Notes: generated by a model from the letters alone, not told the origin. A DNA stretch of 15,187 nucleotides from an uncultured Clostridium sp. (GCA_900541315.1 UQJF01000076.1:1-15187), one strand, 5' to 3'. Positions 8,359-14,996 are shown, counted from the stretch's first letter. Translations and numbers: made by a program.

Positions 8359-8823
8359 TTACTTTACAAATCTGATAATATTTTCTTCATTTAAAATGAA
8401 CTCATAGCTGTTAAAATCTTCACGTTCTGTCCAGCCAATCCCCTGCCAGAACGCATTTCCAATGTGGTTATCTTTAAATGCCACCAGTGAAATCTTGCTC
8501 ACGCCCTCTTTCTGCATGGCTTTAATGGCTGCACGTACCATTTTATAACCGACCCCATGATGACGATAGCTGTCTTCTACACATACATGATAAAAACACC
8601 CGGTACGTCCGTCATGTCCGCAAAGGATATTTCCAATGATATGCCCGTTCTGGACTGCCACTACGCTGGTGGTTGGATTCCGCTTTAAAAAGCGTTCCAC
8701 CCCTTCTCTTGAATCATCAATGCTCCTGATACGGAAGCCTGATATCTTCGTCCATAATTTATATACCTGATCATAATCTTCCATGGTCATTTCCCGAACC
8801 AGGATATCCATTGTCCCTGCCAT
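8359..8823 (-). CDS. GNAT-family N-acetyltransferase inside the arg operon
   Basis: A 154-aa single-domain acetyltransferase using acetyl-CoA. The acetyl-CoA loop is in VEDSYRHHGVGYKM (about 102-115), and the C-terminal GNAFWQGIGWTERED block is typical of GNAT proteins. The ATG at 8823 has an AAAGGA ribosome site about 7 nt upstream; a second ATG four codons on is possible. It sits 49 nt after argC and before argJ, all on one strand. Its place suggests a part in arginine synthesis, for instance as a short stand-alone N-acetylglutamate synthase like the GNAT-only ArgA of mycobacteria, but it could equally acetylate another amine or protein. Substrate unknown. Confidence 0.88.
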   Translation of the reverse strand: MAGTMDILVREMTMEDYDQVYKLWTKISGFRIRSIDDSREGVERFLKRNPTTSVVAVQNGHIIGNILCGHDGRTGCFYHVCVEDSYRHHGVGYKMVRAAIKAMQKEGVSKISLVAFKDNHIGNAFWQGIGWTEREDFNSYEFILNEENIIRFVK

Positions 8824-8872
8824 TTTTATTCCTTTCCGGCTGCTTATCTATTATGTACTCCCGAAAGCACAT

Positions 8873-9913
8873 TTATGGGAACATCGGGATCTGCTTTAAT
8901 CCTGTATTCTCCGGAAGGCCAAACATTAAGTTCATGTTCTGGATGGCCTGTCCTGCAGCACCTTTTACCATATTGTCAATTGCACCCATCATAACAATGC
9001 GGTTAGTTCTTGGGTCGATCTTGAAGTTTACATCTGCAAAGTTACTTCCTTCTACCCAGCGTGTCTGGGGAACTACATCCTTATCCAGAACACGTACAAA
9101 ATATTCATCTTTATAATATTTATCGTAAGCAGCTCTTACCTCTTCCCAGGTCACTTCTTTTGTAAGGGAAGCATAAGCAGTTACCAGGATACCTCTGTTC
9201 ATTGGAACCAGATGAGGTGTAAAGCTGATGACCACCGGCTTTCCTGCTGCATAGGACAGCTGCTCCTCGATCTCCGGTGTGTGTCTGTGGGAAGCCACGC
9301 CGTATGCCTTGATATTTTCATTGACCTCGCAGAAAAGACTGTCAACTTTAGCGCTTCTGCCTGCACCGGAAGTACCTGATTTAGCGTCAATGATAATAGT
9401 GTTCGGATCGATCAGTCCCTCTTTCACTAACGGGTATGTAGATAAGAAGGAGCAGGTGGGGAAACATCCCGGATTTGCAATGATCCTTGCATTCTTAATT
9501 TTATCTCTGTTTACTTCCGGAAGTCCATATACAGCTTCCTTAATATATTCCGGTGATCCGTGGGTCAGTTTGTACCATTTTTCATAAACTGCTACATCTT
9601 TAATACGAAAATCAGCGCTTAAGTCGATGATCTTTACTTTAGAAAGGATTTCTTCGTTTACCAGTGTGGAGCAAAGGCCCTGGGGAGTTGCCGTAAATAT
9701 TACATCTACCTGATCAGCCAGTTCCTTCATATTATCATCCATACATTTGTCATCTACAATCTTGAACATGTTCTGGTAAATGGAAGCATATTTCTGATCG
9801 ATATAACTTCTGGAACCATACCATTTGATCTCTACGTCATCTCTTTGCAGCAGCAGTCTTGCCAGTTCTCCGCCTGCATAACCTGTAGATCCGATAATAC
9901 CTGCTTTTATCAT
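8873..9913 (-). CDS. argC: N-acetyl-gamma-glutamyl-phosphate reductase
   Basis: A 346-aa enzyme that reduces N-acetylglutamyl-5-phosphate with NADPH, the third step of arginine synthesis. GIIGSTGYAGGEL near the N-terminus is the dinucleotide-binding loop. NPGCFPT holds the catalytic cysteine (C150), and SHRHTPEI (208-215) the catalytic histidine region. The start MIKAGIIG at 9913 is chosen because GAGGAG (9923-9928) lies 9 nt upstream and the fold begins at once. An in-frame ATG ten codons earlier (9943) has no ribosome site. First gene of the operon, behind the ArgR-box region. Confidence 0.96.
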   Translation of the reverse strand: MIKAGIIGSTGYAGGELARLLLQRDDVEIKWYGSRSYIDQKYASIYQNMFKIVDDKCMDDNMKELADQVDVIFTATPQGLCSTLVNEEILSKVKIIDLSADFRIKDVAVYEKWYKLTHGSPEYIKEAVYGLPEVNRDKIKNARIIANPGCFPTCSFLSTYPLVKEGLIDPNTIIIDAKSGTSGAGRSAKVDSLFCEVNENIKAYGVASHRHTPEIEEQLSYAAGKPVVISFTPHLVPMNRGILVTAYASLTKEVTWEEVRAAYDKYYKDEYFVRVLDKDVVPQTRWVEGSNFADVNFKIDPRTNRIVMMGAIDNMVKGAAGQAIQNMNLMFGLPENTGLKQIPMFP

Positions 9914-9998
9914 ATCTTTACTCTCCTCTGTATATATTTCCATTATTTAATTATTTTTATAAACTGCAGCAGACTACAGTATGAAAGCCTGCGACCTT

Positions 9999-10027
9999 AT
10001 TATAGTTACTTTTTCTTTAATTGAAAA
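9999..10027 (-). promoter_or_regulatory. Candidate proximal promoter of argC
   Basis: On the - strand TTTTCA (10022-10027), a 17-bp spacer and TATAAT (9999-10004) give a good sigma-A type promoter, with transcription starting near 9992. The rest of the leader down to the ribosome site shows no strong structure. Confidence 0.6.
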
Positions 10028-10059
10028 GTGTGTTTTCATAAGGTTTTATATTTTTCATC

Positions 10060-10103
10060 TGCATAAGATTTCATAATTATACATCTGCAATGCATAATAT
10101 GCA
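10060..10103. promoter_or_regulatory. Cluster of ArgR-box-like dyads before argC
   Basis: Three sites resemble the arginine-repressor core TGAATWWWWATTCA. TGCATAAGATTTCA (10060-10073) and TTCATAATTATACA (10070-10083) each match 11 of 14 positions. TGCATAATATGCA (10091-10103) is a perfect dyad with a one-base-shorter centre. They cover the -10, spacer and -35 of the distal argC promoter. Arginine-dependent repression is inferred; argR is not in the window. Confidence 0.55.
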
Positions 10104-10104
10104 A
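10076..10104 (-). promoter_or_regulatory. Candidate distal promoter of argC
   Basis: TTGCAT (10099-10104), a 17-bp spacer and a perfect TATAAT (10076-10081) on the - strand form a second argC promoter. It overlaps the ArgR-box-like dyads, so it is the one most likely to respond to arginine. Confidence 0.55.
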
Positions 10105-10132
10105 TACCTTTTTTAATTTTCTATTTTTATGC

Positions 10133-10161
10133 TTGCATTTTTCTGCATTGTGTTGTATATT
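10133..10161 (+). promoter_or_regulatory. argG promoter with overlapping ArgR-box-like site
   Basis: TTGCAT (10133-10138), 17 bp, TATATT (10156-10161) on the + strand; transcription would start near 10168. The dyad-like TGCATTTTTCTGCA (10134-10147) matches 11 of 14 ArgR-box core positions and lies over the -35, where a repressor would block polymerase. The leader (10168-10240) contains a tandem CAAATATCAAA repeat (10195-10205, 10207-10217). Confidence 0.65.
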
Positions 10162-10240
10162 TATGAAAGCTTATCAAGCAAAACATGATCAGGACAAATA
10201 TCAAAGCAAATATCAAAATAATTTTCAGGAGGATGTACTT

Positions 10241-11473
10241 ATGAAAGAGAAAGTAGTTTTAGCATATTCAGGCGGTCTGGATACCACCGCTATTATTCCA
10301 TGGTTAAAGGAGCACTTCAATTATGATGTTGTCTGCTGCTGTATCGACTGTGGACAGGGAAAAGAGTTAGAGGGACTGGAAGAGAGAGCAAAGCTGTCAG
10401 GCGCTTCTAAATTATATATTGAAGATTTAGTAGATGATTTCTGCGACAACTACATTATGCCATGTGTAAAGGCAAATGCAGTTTATGAAAATGAATACTT
10501 ATTAGGTACTTCCATGGCTCGTCCGGCTATTGCCAAAAGACTGGTTGACATCGCACGTAAAGAAGGCGCTGTTGCCATCTGCCACGGTGCTACCGGTAAG
10601 GGAAATGACCAGATCCGTTTTGAGCTGTCTATTAAAGCTCTTGCCCCAGACATCAAGATCATCGCTCCATGGCGTATGACTGACGTATGGACCATGCAGT
10701 CCCGTGAGGATGAGATCGAATACTGCAAGCAGCATGGTATTGATCTTCCATTTGACCACAGCCACAGCTACAGCCGTGACAGCAACATCTGGCATGTAAG
10801 CCACGAAGGTCTGGAACTGGAAGATCCTTCCTTAGAGCCAAACTTCTCCAACATGCTGGTTATGGGTGTTACCCCAGAGCAGGCACCAGATGAAGATGAA
10901 TATGTTACTATGACCTTTGAAAAGGGTGTTCCTACCAGCGTAAACGGCGTTAAGATGAAAGTTTCTGATATTATCCGCAAGTTAAATGAGCTGGGTGGAA
11001 AGCATGGTATCGGTATTGTAGATATCGTTGAGAACCGTGTAGTAGGTATGAAGTCCCGTGGCGTTTATGAAACTCCAGGCGGAACCATTTTAATGGCTGC
11101 CCACAAACAGCTGGAAGAACTGGTTCTTGACCGTGCTACCATGGAAGTTAAGAAGGATATGGGCAACAAGCTGGCTCAGATCGTTTACGAAGGAAAATGG
11201 TTCACCCCACTTTGTGACGCTGTAAAAGCATTCGTAGAGTCCACTCAGGAATATGTAACCGGTGAAGTTAAGTTCAAACTTTACAAGGGCAACATCATCA
11301 AAGCCGGAACCACTTCTCCATACTCCTTATACAGTGAGTCCTTAGCATCCTTTACAACTGGTGATCTTTACGACCACCATGATGCAGACGGTTTCATCAC
11401 TCTGTTCGGACTTCCATTAAAGGTTCGTGCTATGAAGTTAGCTGAAATGAAGAAAGAGAATAACCAGAAGTAA
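10241..11473 (+). CDS. argG: Argininosuccinate synthase
   Basis: A 410-aa cytoplasmic enzyme joining citrulline and aspartate with ATP to give argininosuccinate, the step before argH. The N-terminal AYSGGLDTT (8-16) is the ATP pyrophosphatase loop. CHGATGKGNDQIRFE and the C-terminal YNVTGEV-like block are typical. The start at 10241 is chosen because AGGAGG (10227-10232) lies 8 nt upstream and MKEKVVLAYSGG is the normal N-terminus. Longer in-frame readings from a TTG at 10133 or an ATG at 10163 lack a ribosome site and begin upstream of the predicted transcript. argH does not follow; a terminator does, so argG is a single-gene unit divergent from argC. Confidence 0.97.
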   Translation: MKEKVVLAYSGGLDTTAIIPWLKEHFNYDVVCCCIDCGQGKELEGLEERAKLSGASKLYIEDLVDDFCDNYIMPCVKANAVYENEYLLGTSMARPAIAKRLVDIARKEGAVAICHGATGKGNDQIRFELSIKALAPDIKIIAPWRMTDVWTMQSREDEIEYCKQHGIDLPFDHSHSYSRDSNIWHVSHEGLELEDPSLEPNFSNMLVMGVTPEQAPDEDEYVTMTFEKGVPTSVNGVKMKVSDIIRKLNELGGKHGIGIVDIVENRVVGMKSRGVYETPGGTILMAAHKQLEELVLDRATMEVKKDMGNKLAQIVYEGKWFTPLCDAVKAFVESTQEYVTGEVKFKLYKGNIIKAGTTSPYSLYSESLASFTTGDLYDHHDADGFITLFGLPLKVRAMKLAEMKKENNQK

Positions 11474-11520
11474 TCCTGCAAAGTGCAAATTAAAACCTGA
11501 TAAAACCCGATATTGAAATA

Positions 11521-11571
11521 AAAACCCCCGGAGCATTGGATCATCAAGATCGTGCTCCGGAGTTTTATTTT
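11521..11571 (+). terminator. Rho-independent terminator of argG
   Basis: CCGGAGCA (11528-11535) pairs with TGCTCCGG (11553-11560), with an inner GATC/GATC pairing (11539-11542, 11548-11551). It is followed by GTTTTATTTT. A-rich sequence before the stem lets it serve the convergent Crp/Fnr gene as well, whose stop is at 11585. Confidence 0.9.
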
Positions 11572-11584
11572 AATGCTACCAGGG

Positions 11585-12250
11585 TCAATATCTTTTTAAT
11601 GTAAAATGGTTTTTCTTAAATTCCAGGATCCCATCTGCTTTCATCTTTCCAAGCTCACTGGACATGGCGCTGCGGTCTACACCCAGGTAGTCAGCCAGCT
11701 CCTGGCGGTTATATGGAATATCGAAACTGCCGCTGCCTTCCTGTAAAGCTCTACAGGATAAATAGGATCGTAGTTTATCTCTGGTTGTTTTCTGGGATAT
11801 ATGTTCTAATTTTTCCTCTGCGCGGCCTTTGTTTGTACTCATGATACTGATCAGGTTATGGACCATCATGCTGTGAAATGAACATGCCATGGTACAGAAG
11901 GTAAGAGAACGCTTGTAATCTAAAAACAGTACCTCACTTTTTTCTGCTGCTTTGATGCTTACAGGCAGTGTTTTATTACCTGCACTGGCATAATTTTCAC
12001 CAAATATCTCTCCCGGCATAATATAGATCACCTCCTTTTGCTGATGCCAGAAATCTTCCTGAACAACTGCCAGTCGTCCCTTTAAAACTACCATGATATA
12101 CCCCAGCTCTTCTCCTGCCTGAAAAATCCACTGATCGTTTTCAAACATCGCCATCTGTCCATCGCAGCATTTGATCAATGTATATAATTCCTCTTCCTCA
12201 ATCCCATTAAAAATAGGCATCCGTCCAATACAGCTTAATGCTTCTTCCAT
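11585..12250 (-). CDS. Crp/Fnr-family transcriptional regulator
   Basis: A 221-aa cytoplasmic regulator: an N-terminal cyclic-nucleotide-binding-like beta barrel (about residues 10-115, with FNGIEEEELYTLI and MPGEIFGENYA), a dimer helix, then a winged helix-turn-helix (NRQELADYLGVDRSAMSSELGKMK). The barrel lacks the usual arginine-serine phosphate-binding pair for cAMP. There is no N-terminal cysteine cluster of the Fnr Fe-S kind, so the ligand is unknown. The start at 12250 is preferred because GAGG (12260-12263) lies 9 nt upstream; an in-frame ATG at 12268 adds six residues but has no ribosome site. Convergent with argG. Its promoter -35 lies in a copy of the structured repeat. Targets unknown. 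Confidence 0.9.
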   Translation of the reverse strand: MEEALSCIGRMPIFNGIEEEELYTLIKCCDGQMAMFENDQWIFQAGEELGYIMVVLKGRLAVVQEDFWHQQKEVIYIMPGEIFGENYASAGNKTLPVSIKAAEKSEVLFLDYKRSLTFCTMACSFHSMMVHNLISIMSTNKGRAEEKLEHISQKTTRDKLRSYLSCRALQEGSGSFDIPYNRQELADYLGVDRSAMSSELGKMKADGILEFKKNHFTLKRY

Positions 12251-12307
12251 GTGTTTTTTCCTCATCACTTGTGATTTTGTTGTTTTTACAACCTTTTAAC
12301 TGTATCT

Positions 12308-12336
12308 ATTATATAATAAGTAAAAAATAAAAACAA
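12308..12336 (-). promoter_or_regulatory. Promoter of the Crp/Fnr gene
   Basis: On the - strand TTGTTT (12331-12336), a 17-bp spacer and a perfect TATAAT (12308-12313). The start point is near 12301, giving a leader of about 50 nt that contains a small GTTGT/ACAAC hairpin (12279-12292). The -35 belongs to the right end of the structured repeat copy 2. Confidence 0.65.
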
Positions 12337-12432
12337 GCAGCACCAAAGGCGACATTTGTTTTTCTTGCAGCATTAACGAACAGCCTGTCTGGGGCAACAG
12401 ATAATAGAGCAAAGAAACTTTGGGCTGCGAAT
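12329..12432 (-). repeat. Structured dispersed element, copy 2
   Basis: Gap-free partner of 8244-8347, read on the - strand. The same fold is kept with different bases. The closing stem is GCAGC (12428-12424) with GCTGT (12384-12380). The first hairpin is CAAAG (12422-12418) with CTTTG (12414-12410), and the second is TCTG/CAGA (12401-12398, 12391-12388). The terminal hairpin AAAAACAA (12363-12356) with TTGTTTTT (12336-12329) has inner stem CGCC/GGTG. A 13-nt block AAAAACAAATGTC is identical in both copies. It lies between the PII-like gene's terminator and the Crp/Fnr gene. Confidence 0.75.
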
Positions 12433-12456
12433 GAAGCAAACGGCAGCAAACATCAC

Positions 12457-12496
12457 AAAAAAAATCCACCCTGCAACATTCTTGCAAAATGGATTT
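12457..12496 (-). terminator. Rho-independent terminator of the PII-like gene
   Basis: AAATCCA (12462-12468) pairs with TGGATTT (12490-12496), with an inner TGCAA/TTGCA stem (12472-12476, 12482-12486). On the - strand it ends in a run of eight T (12457-12464). It starts about 20 nt after the stop codon. Confidence 0.88.
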
Positions 12497-12516
12497 CTTT
12501 ATATCTATTTATAAAT

Positions 12517-12837
12517 TTAAAACTTCATCATCCGGTCAACATCCAGAAAAAATACAATGGCACCGCCTACTTTTACACCTTTGGTAATGTCTACCATAGT
12601 CATTCCATTATATTCACAGACCTGACGTTCTTCCATTCGTTCTGTACAGCTTTGACGGATATAATTCAGGATTTCCTCTTCTCTCTCTTTTTCAATGCAT
12701 ACCATTAATGTAATATTTTTCTTATTCAGATACAATCCCTCTGTACTGAACTTCGTTGCCATTACACGATTATGGATAAAAGTACCTGAAAGCTTTGGAT
12801 AATCCGGCTCCTGAACGATAATGATCATTAATTCCAT
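12517..12837 (-). CDS. PII-like protein of the cyclic-di-AMP receptor (PstA/DarA) family
   Basis: A 106-aa PII-fold protein, expected to act as a trimer in the cytoplasm. It starts with MELMIIIVQEPDYPKL, like the first strand of PstA, and ends with VKVGGAIVFFLDVDRMMKF, matching the family's VGGATVF-P-VD-F tail. Compared with S. aureus PstA as I recall it, the ligand region keeps T28, L37 and N41 but has R for N24, M for R26 and Y for F36. The long loop before VGG is also much shorter. Binding of cyclic di-AMP is therefore uncertain. It has its own promoter and ribosome site (GGAG about 9 nt before ATG) and lies directly downstream of a transporter gene. PII-like proteins often regulate a neighbouring transporter, so that is the natural guess. 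Confidence 0.78.
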   Translation of the reverse strand: MELMIIIVQEPDYPKLSGTFIHNRVMATKFSTEGLYLNKKNITLMVCIEKEREEEILNYIRQSCTERMEERQVCEYNGMTMVDITKGVKVGGAIVFFLDVDRMMKF

Positions 12838-12886
12838 TTTGCTGCACTCCTTTCACACCCTGTTATCTCACAGACGTTTGAGGAAC

Positions 12887-12915
12887 ATTATAATCCGGAC
12901 AAAATGGATAAGCAA
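12887..12915 (-). promoter_or_regulatory. Promoter of the PII-like gene
   Basis: TTGCTT (12910-12915), 17 bp and a perfect TATAAT (12887-12892) on the - strand, with a start near 12880. Just after it, TGTGAGATAACA (12861-12872, - strand) has TGT-N6-ACA symmetry and could be a weak operator. The gene can thus be expressed apart from the transporter. Confidence 0.65.
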
Positions 12916-12943
12916 GTTAAGCTTTTGTTATGGCAATTATGAC

Positions 12944-12962
12944 GTTACAGTTGAACTGTAAC
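12944..12962. other. Perfect dyad just after the transporter stop
   Basis: GTTACAGTT-G-AACTGTAAC has 9-bp arms and begins one base after the transporter stop codon. On the - strand it is flanked on both sides by GTCATAAT-like direct repeats. There is no T-run, so it may be an mRNA-end hairpin, a weak terminator or an operator for the downstream promoter. Confidence 0.6.
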
Positions 12963-12963
12963 A

Positions 12964-14475
12964 TTATGACAGTCCGATGACAACGCCAAGGACCACTGCC
13001 AGGGAAGCAAATACAACCAGGACTGCCTGGAACTTGATCTGGAACTTTGCCCAACTCCCCCACTCCAGTTTTGCTGCAGCCAGTGCGCCTAACAGACAGC
13101 CGGAAGTAGGTACGATAAAGTTTGTAAATGCATCACCCAGCTGGAACGCAAGAACTGCTATCTGACGTTCTACACCTACCAGATCAGCTAAAGGTGCCAT
13201 GATCGGCATTGTAAGAGCTGCCTGTCCGGAACCAGATACAACAAAGAAGTTAAATACAGACTGGAATACATACATAAACCATGCTGAAACAACTGGTGGA
13301 AGATCCTGCATTGCACCACTGATACTGTGGAGAATGGTGTTTAATACAGTTCCGGAAGAAGCATCTGTTCCACCTAAAATAATGATGATCCCCTGTGCCA
13401 TACCTATGCACATTGCTGCACCTAACAGATCAGCTGCACCCTGATTAAAGGACGCTGGAATATCATTTAAGTGCATATCATTTAAATGGAAGATCAGTCC
13501 AATAATACCTGCAACCAACCCCATTACAAAGAACTGTGAAGCAATCTCCGGAATATAATAACCGTTTTTTACAACGCCCCAAACCGTCCAGATAACACAT
13601 ACAAGGATATCTATAAGAACCAGTTTATGGCCTAAAGTAAATGGTTTGTCTTCATTTTTATTATTTTTAAAATCTTCTCTGTATTCACGATCAGATTCAT
13701 ATGCAACAGACATGGTTGGATTCTTTTTAATCTTTACTGCATAGCGCATGGTAAATACAATGGTTAAAACAGTAAAGAAGATCCATAATGGAATACGAAA
13801 CCATGCACCTGACATAACAGGGATACCTGCAATGCCCTGGGCAACTGCCAGTCCAAAAGGATTCTGCCATGAACTGCCAAAACCAACCTGTGTTGCTACA
13901 TAACTACACATGATGCCTACAACTGCGTCATATCCCATAGCAATAAACATAGGAACCAGGATCATAACAAACGGAATTGCCTCTTCACCCATTCCAAATA
14001 CAGCACCCCCCAGTGAAAACAGTGTGATCAGAATCGGGATCAGGATGATCTCTTTACCGTTTGTCAGGCTGATAACACGCATAATACCACTTTCAACTGC
14101 TCCGGTTCTGAGAACAATACCAAAAGCTCCGCCAACTACCAGAGTGAACGCGATAATAGCAACTGCTCCGCCTCCTCTGCTTCCCGCAGTCATACCTTCA
14201 AATACATAATTGACTATACCACCGCGGCCGCCAAAATCTTCTGTACCAAAAAGCGGTGCCGCCTGTGTCACTTTGTTGCCGTCCTCATCCAGAATATACT
14301 GGAAACTGTCCGGATCTACAACAGTTCTTGTTTTTTCTGACCCATTAACTGTATAGGTGATCTCTTTTGTATCATACTTTCCTAACGGAATGAAACAGGT
14401 CAGCAATGCGGCTACCAGGATAACCCCAAAAATGATGATATAAGTATGAGGCATCTGAAACTTTTTCTTCTCCAT
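12964..14475 (-). CDS. YfcC-family membrane transporter (arginine/ornithine-type carrier family)
   Basis: A 503-aa inner-membrane carrier with about 10-12 hydrophobic segments, the first at roughly residues 10-32 (TYIIIFGVILVAALLTCFIP). A family-type FGMGEEAIPFVMILVPM block, QVGFGSSWQNPFG, and VVSGSGQAALTMPIMAPL near the C-terminus mark the YfcC/C4-dicarboxylate-carrier-like group. Some members are annotated as arginine or lysine/ornithine transporters. The substrate cannot be read from sequence, though nearby arginine genes make a basic amino acid attractive. The start is set at the ATG 14475, because GGAGG (14481-14485) lies 5 nt upstream and an earlier TTG at 14487 overlaps that site. Hairpins precede it in the leader, and a PII-like gene follows. 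Confidence 0.88.
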   Translation of the reverse strand: MEKKKFQMPHTYIIIFGVILVAALLTCFIPLGKYDTKEITYTVNGSEKTRTVVDPDSFQYILDEDGNKVTQAAPLFGTEDFGGRGGIVNYVFEGMTAGSRGGGAVAIIAFTLVVGGAFGIVLRTGAVESGIMRVISLTNGKEIILIPILITLFSLGGAVFGMGEEAIPFVMILVPMFIAMGYDAVVGIMCSYVATQVGFGSSWQNPFGLAVAQGIAGIPVMSGAWFRIPLWIFFTVLTIVFTMRYAVKIKKNPTMSVAYESDREYREDFKNNKNEDKPFTLGHKLVLIDILVCVIWTVWGVVKNGYYIPEIASQFFVMGLVAGIIGLIFHLNDMHLNDIPASFNQGAADLLGAAMCIGMAQGIIIILGGTDASSGTVLNTILHSISGAMQDLPPVVSAWFMYVFQSVFNFFVVSGSGQAALTMPIMAPLADLVGVERQIAVLAFQLGDAFTNFIVPTSGCLLGALAAAKLEWGSWAKFQIKFQAVLVVFASLAVVLGVVIGLS

Positions 14476-14490
14476 TATTTCCTCCAATCC

Positions 14491-14564
14491 TACCTAAGCA
14501 CAGGAGAGTGTACTCTAGGTATTTTTCTCTTTGAAACTCCCCTTCCCTGTAACATAACAGGGAA
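14491..14564 (-). promoter_or_regulatory. Two leader hairpins before the YfcC-family gene
   Basis: TACCTA (14491-14496) pairs with TAGGTA (14516-14521), enclosing an AGAGT/ACTCT element (14505-14509, 14512-14516). This sits immediately before the ribosome site. Further up, TTCCCTGT (14543-14550) pairs with ACAGGGAA (14557-14564), an 8-bp stem. No T-box or known riboswitch consensus is seen. A TATACT (14575-14580) could be a -10, but no good -35 accompanies it. Confidence 0.45.
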
Positions 14565-14607
14565 TAGTATTTCCAGTATACAACCAATTAGTGATCTATA
14601 TACCTTT

Positions 14608-14637
14608 TAGTACATTGTTTCGTAAATAACTGTACTA
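14608..14637. other. Small hairpin in the rRNA-transporter gap
   Basis: TAGTACA (14608-14614) pairs with TGTACTA (14631-14637), with an inner GTT/AAC. It stands beside the large hairpin at 14649-14730. Function unknown. Confidence 0.45.
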
Positions 14638-14648
14638 ACCGCGGAGAA

Positions 14649-14730
14649 TGCGAATTTGAGTGTGCGGTTCTAAAAACGCAGGCATAGCGGGCTACGCTGA
14701 GGCTTTTAGGACTGTGCAATCAGGTTCGCA
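14649..14730 (+). other. Long hairpin that folds as + strand RNA
   Basis: Arms 14650-14675 and 14704-14729 are 26 nt each. On the + strand 25 of 26 positions pair, counting G-U wobbles, and one more T-A pair extends the stem outward. The 28-nt loop contains its own TAG/CTA stem. On the - strand the wobble positions become A-C mismatches, so selection for pairing would be on a + strand transcript. No promoter or product is identified. Confidence 0.6.
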
Positions 14731-14784
14731 GACAAGCGAATGGTATAGTCATTTCGAAAACGATATACTAGTATGTTTATAGAC

Positions 14785-14820
14785 AAAAAAGGAACCATCA
14801 GATACTAACCGACGGTTCCC
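14785..14820 (-). terminator. Rho-independent terminator of the rRNA operon
   Basis: A 9-bp stem (14791-14799 with 14811-14819, one G-U pair in the - strand RNA) is followed on the - strand by a run of six T (14785-14790). It lies about 210 nt after the 23S 3' end and closes the ribosomal transcript. Confidence 0.9.
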
Positions 14821-14905
14821 TTAAATCTATACATACCTTCAAAACCACATATTGAACTACCGAATACCTACAACTTATTTTATTCCACAACTTAGCGACT
14901 CATTC

Positions 14906-14996
14906 ATAAAACCTGACGGTTTTATTCATGTCATTGGCTTCGCCAATGACTGAAGCTTTTCGGATCCAGCCTTATGAAAGCAAGCTTTCAACGGCT
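14906..14996 (-). other. Hairpin-rich 23S trailer
   Basis: Consecutive stems lie here: ATAAAACC/GGTTTTAT (14906-14913, 14918-14925), GTCATTGGC/GCCAATGAC (14930-14938, 14942-14950) and TGAAAG/CTTTCA (14975-14980, 14985-14990) with an outer AGCC/GGCT (14968-14971, 14993-14996). They lie between the 23S 3' end and the terminator, so are likely precursor processing or protective stems. No 5S rRNA gene or tRNA is seen in 14821-15030. Confidence 0.6.

Noticed and set aside
9914..9943. Upstream argC start at 9943
   Set aside because: No ribosome site there, whereas GAGGAG precedes the ATG at 9913 and the nucleotide-binding loop begins at once.
10133..10240. N-terminal extension of argG from TTG 10133 or ATG 10163
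   Set aside because: No ribosome site, upstream of the predicted transcription start, and it overlaps the promoter; AGGAGG points to 10241.
12296..12487. 63-aa open frame between the Crp/Fnr and PII-like genes
   Set aside because: It covers a terminator, the structured repeat and a promoter; composition and context are non-coding.
14372..14587. 71-aa open frame before and within the transporter gene
   Set aside because: Wrong frame over the real gene start, no ribosome site, no recognisable protein features.
14476..14640. T-box or amino-acid riboswitch in the transporter leader
   Set aside because: Hairpins are present, but no T-box sequence, specifier loop or known riboswitch consensus could be seen.
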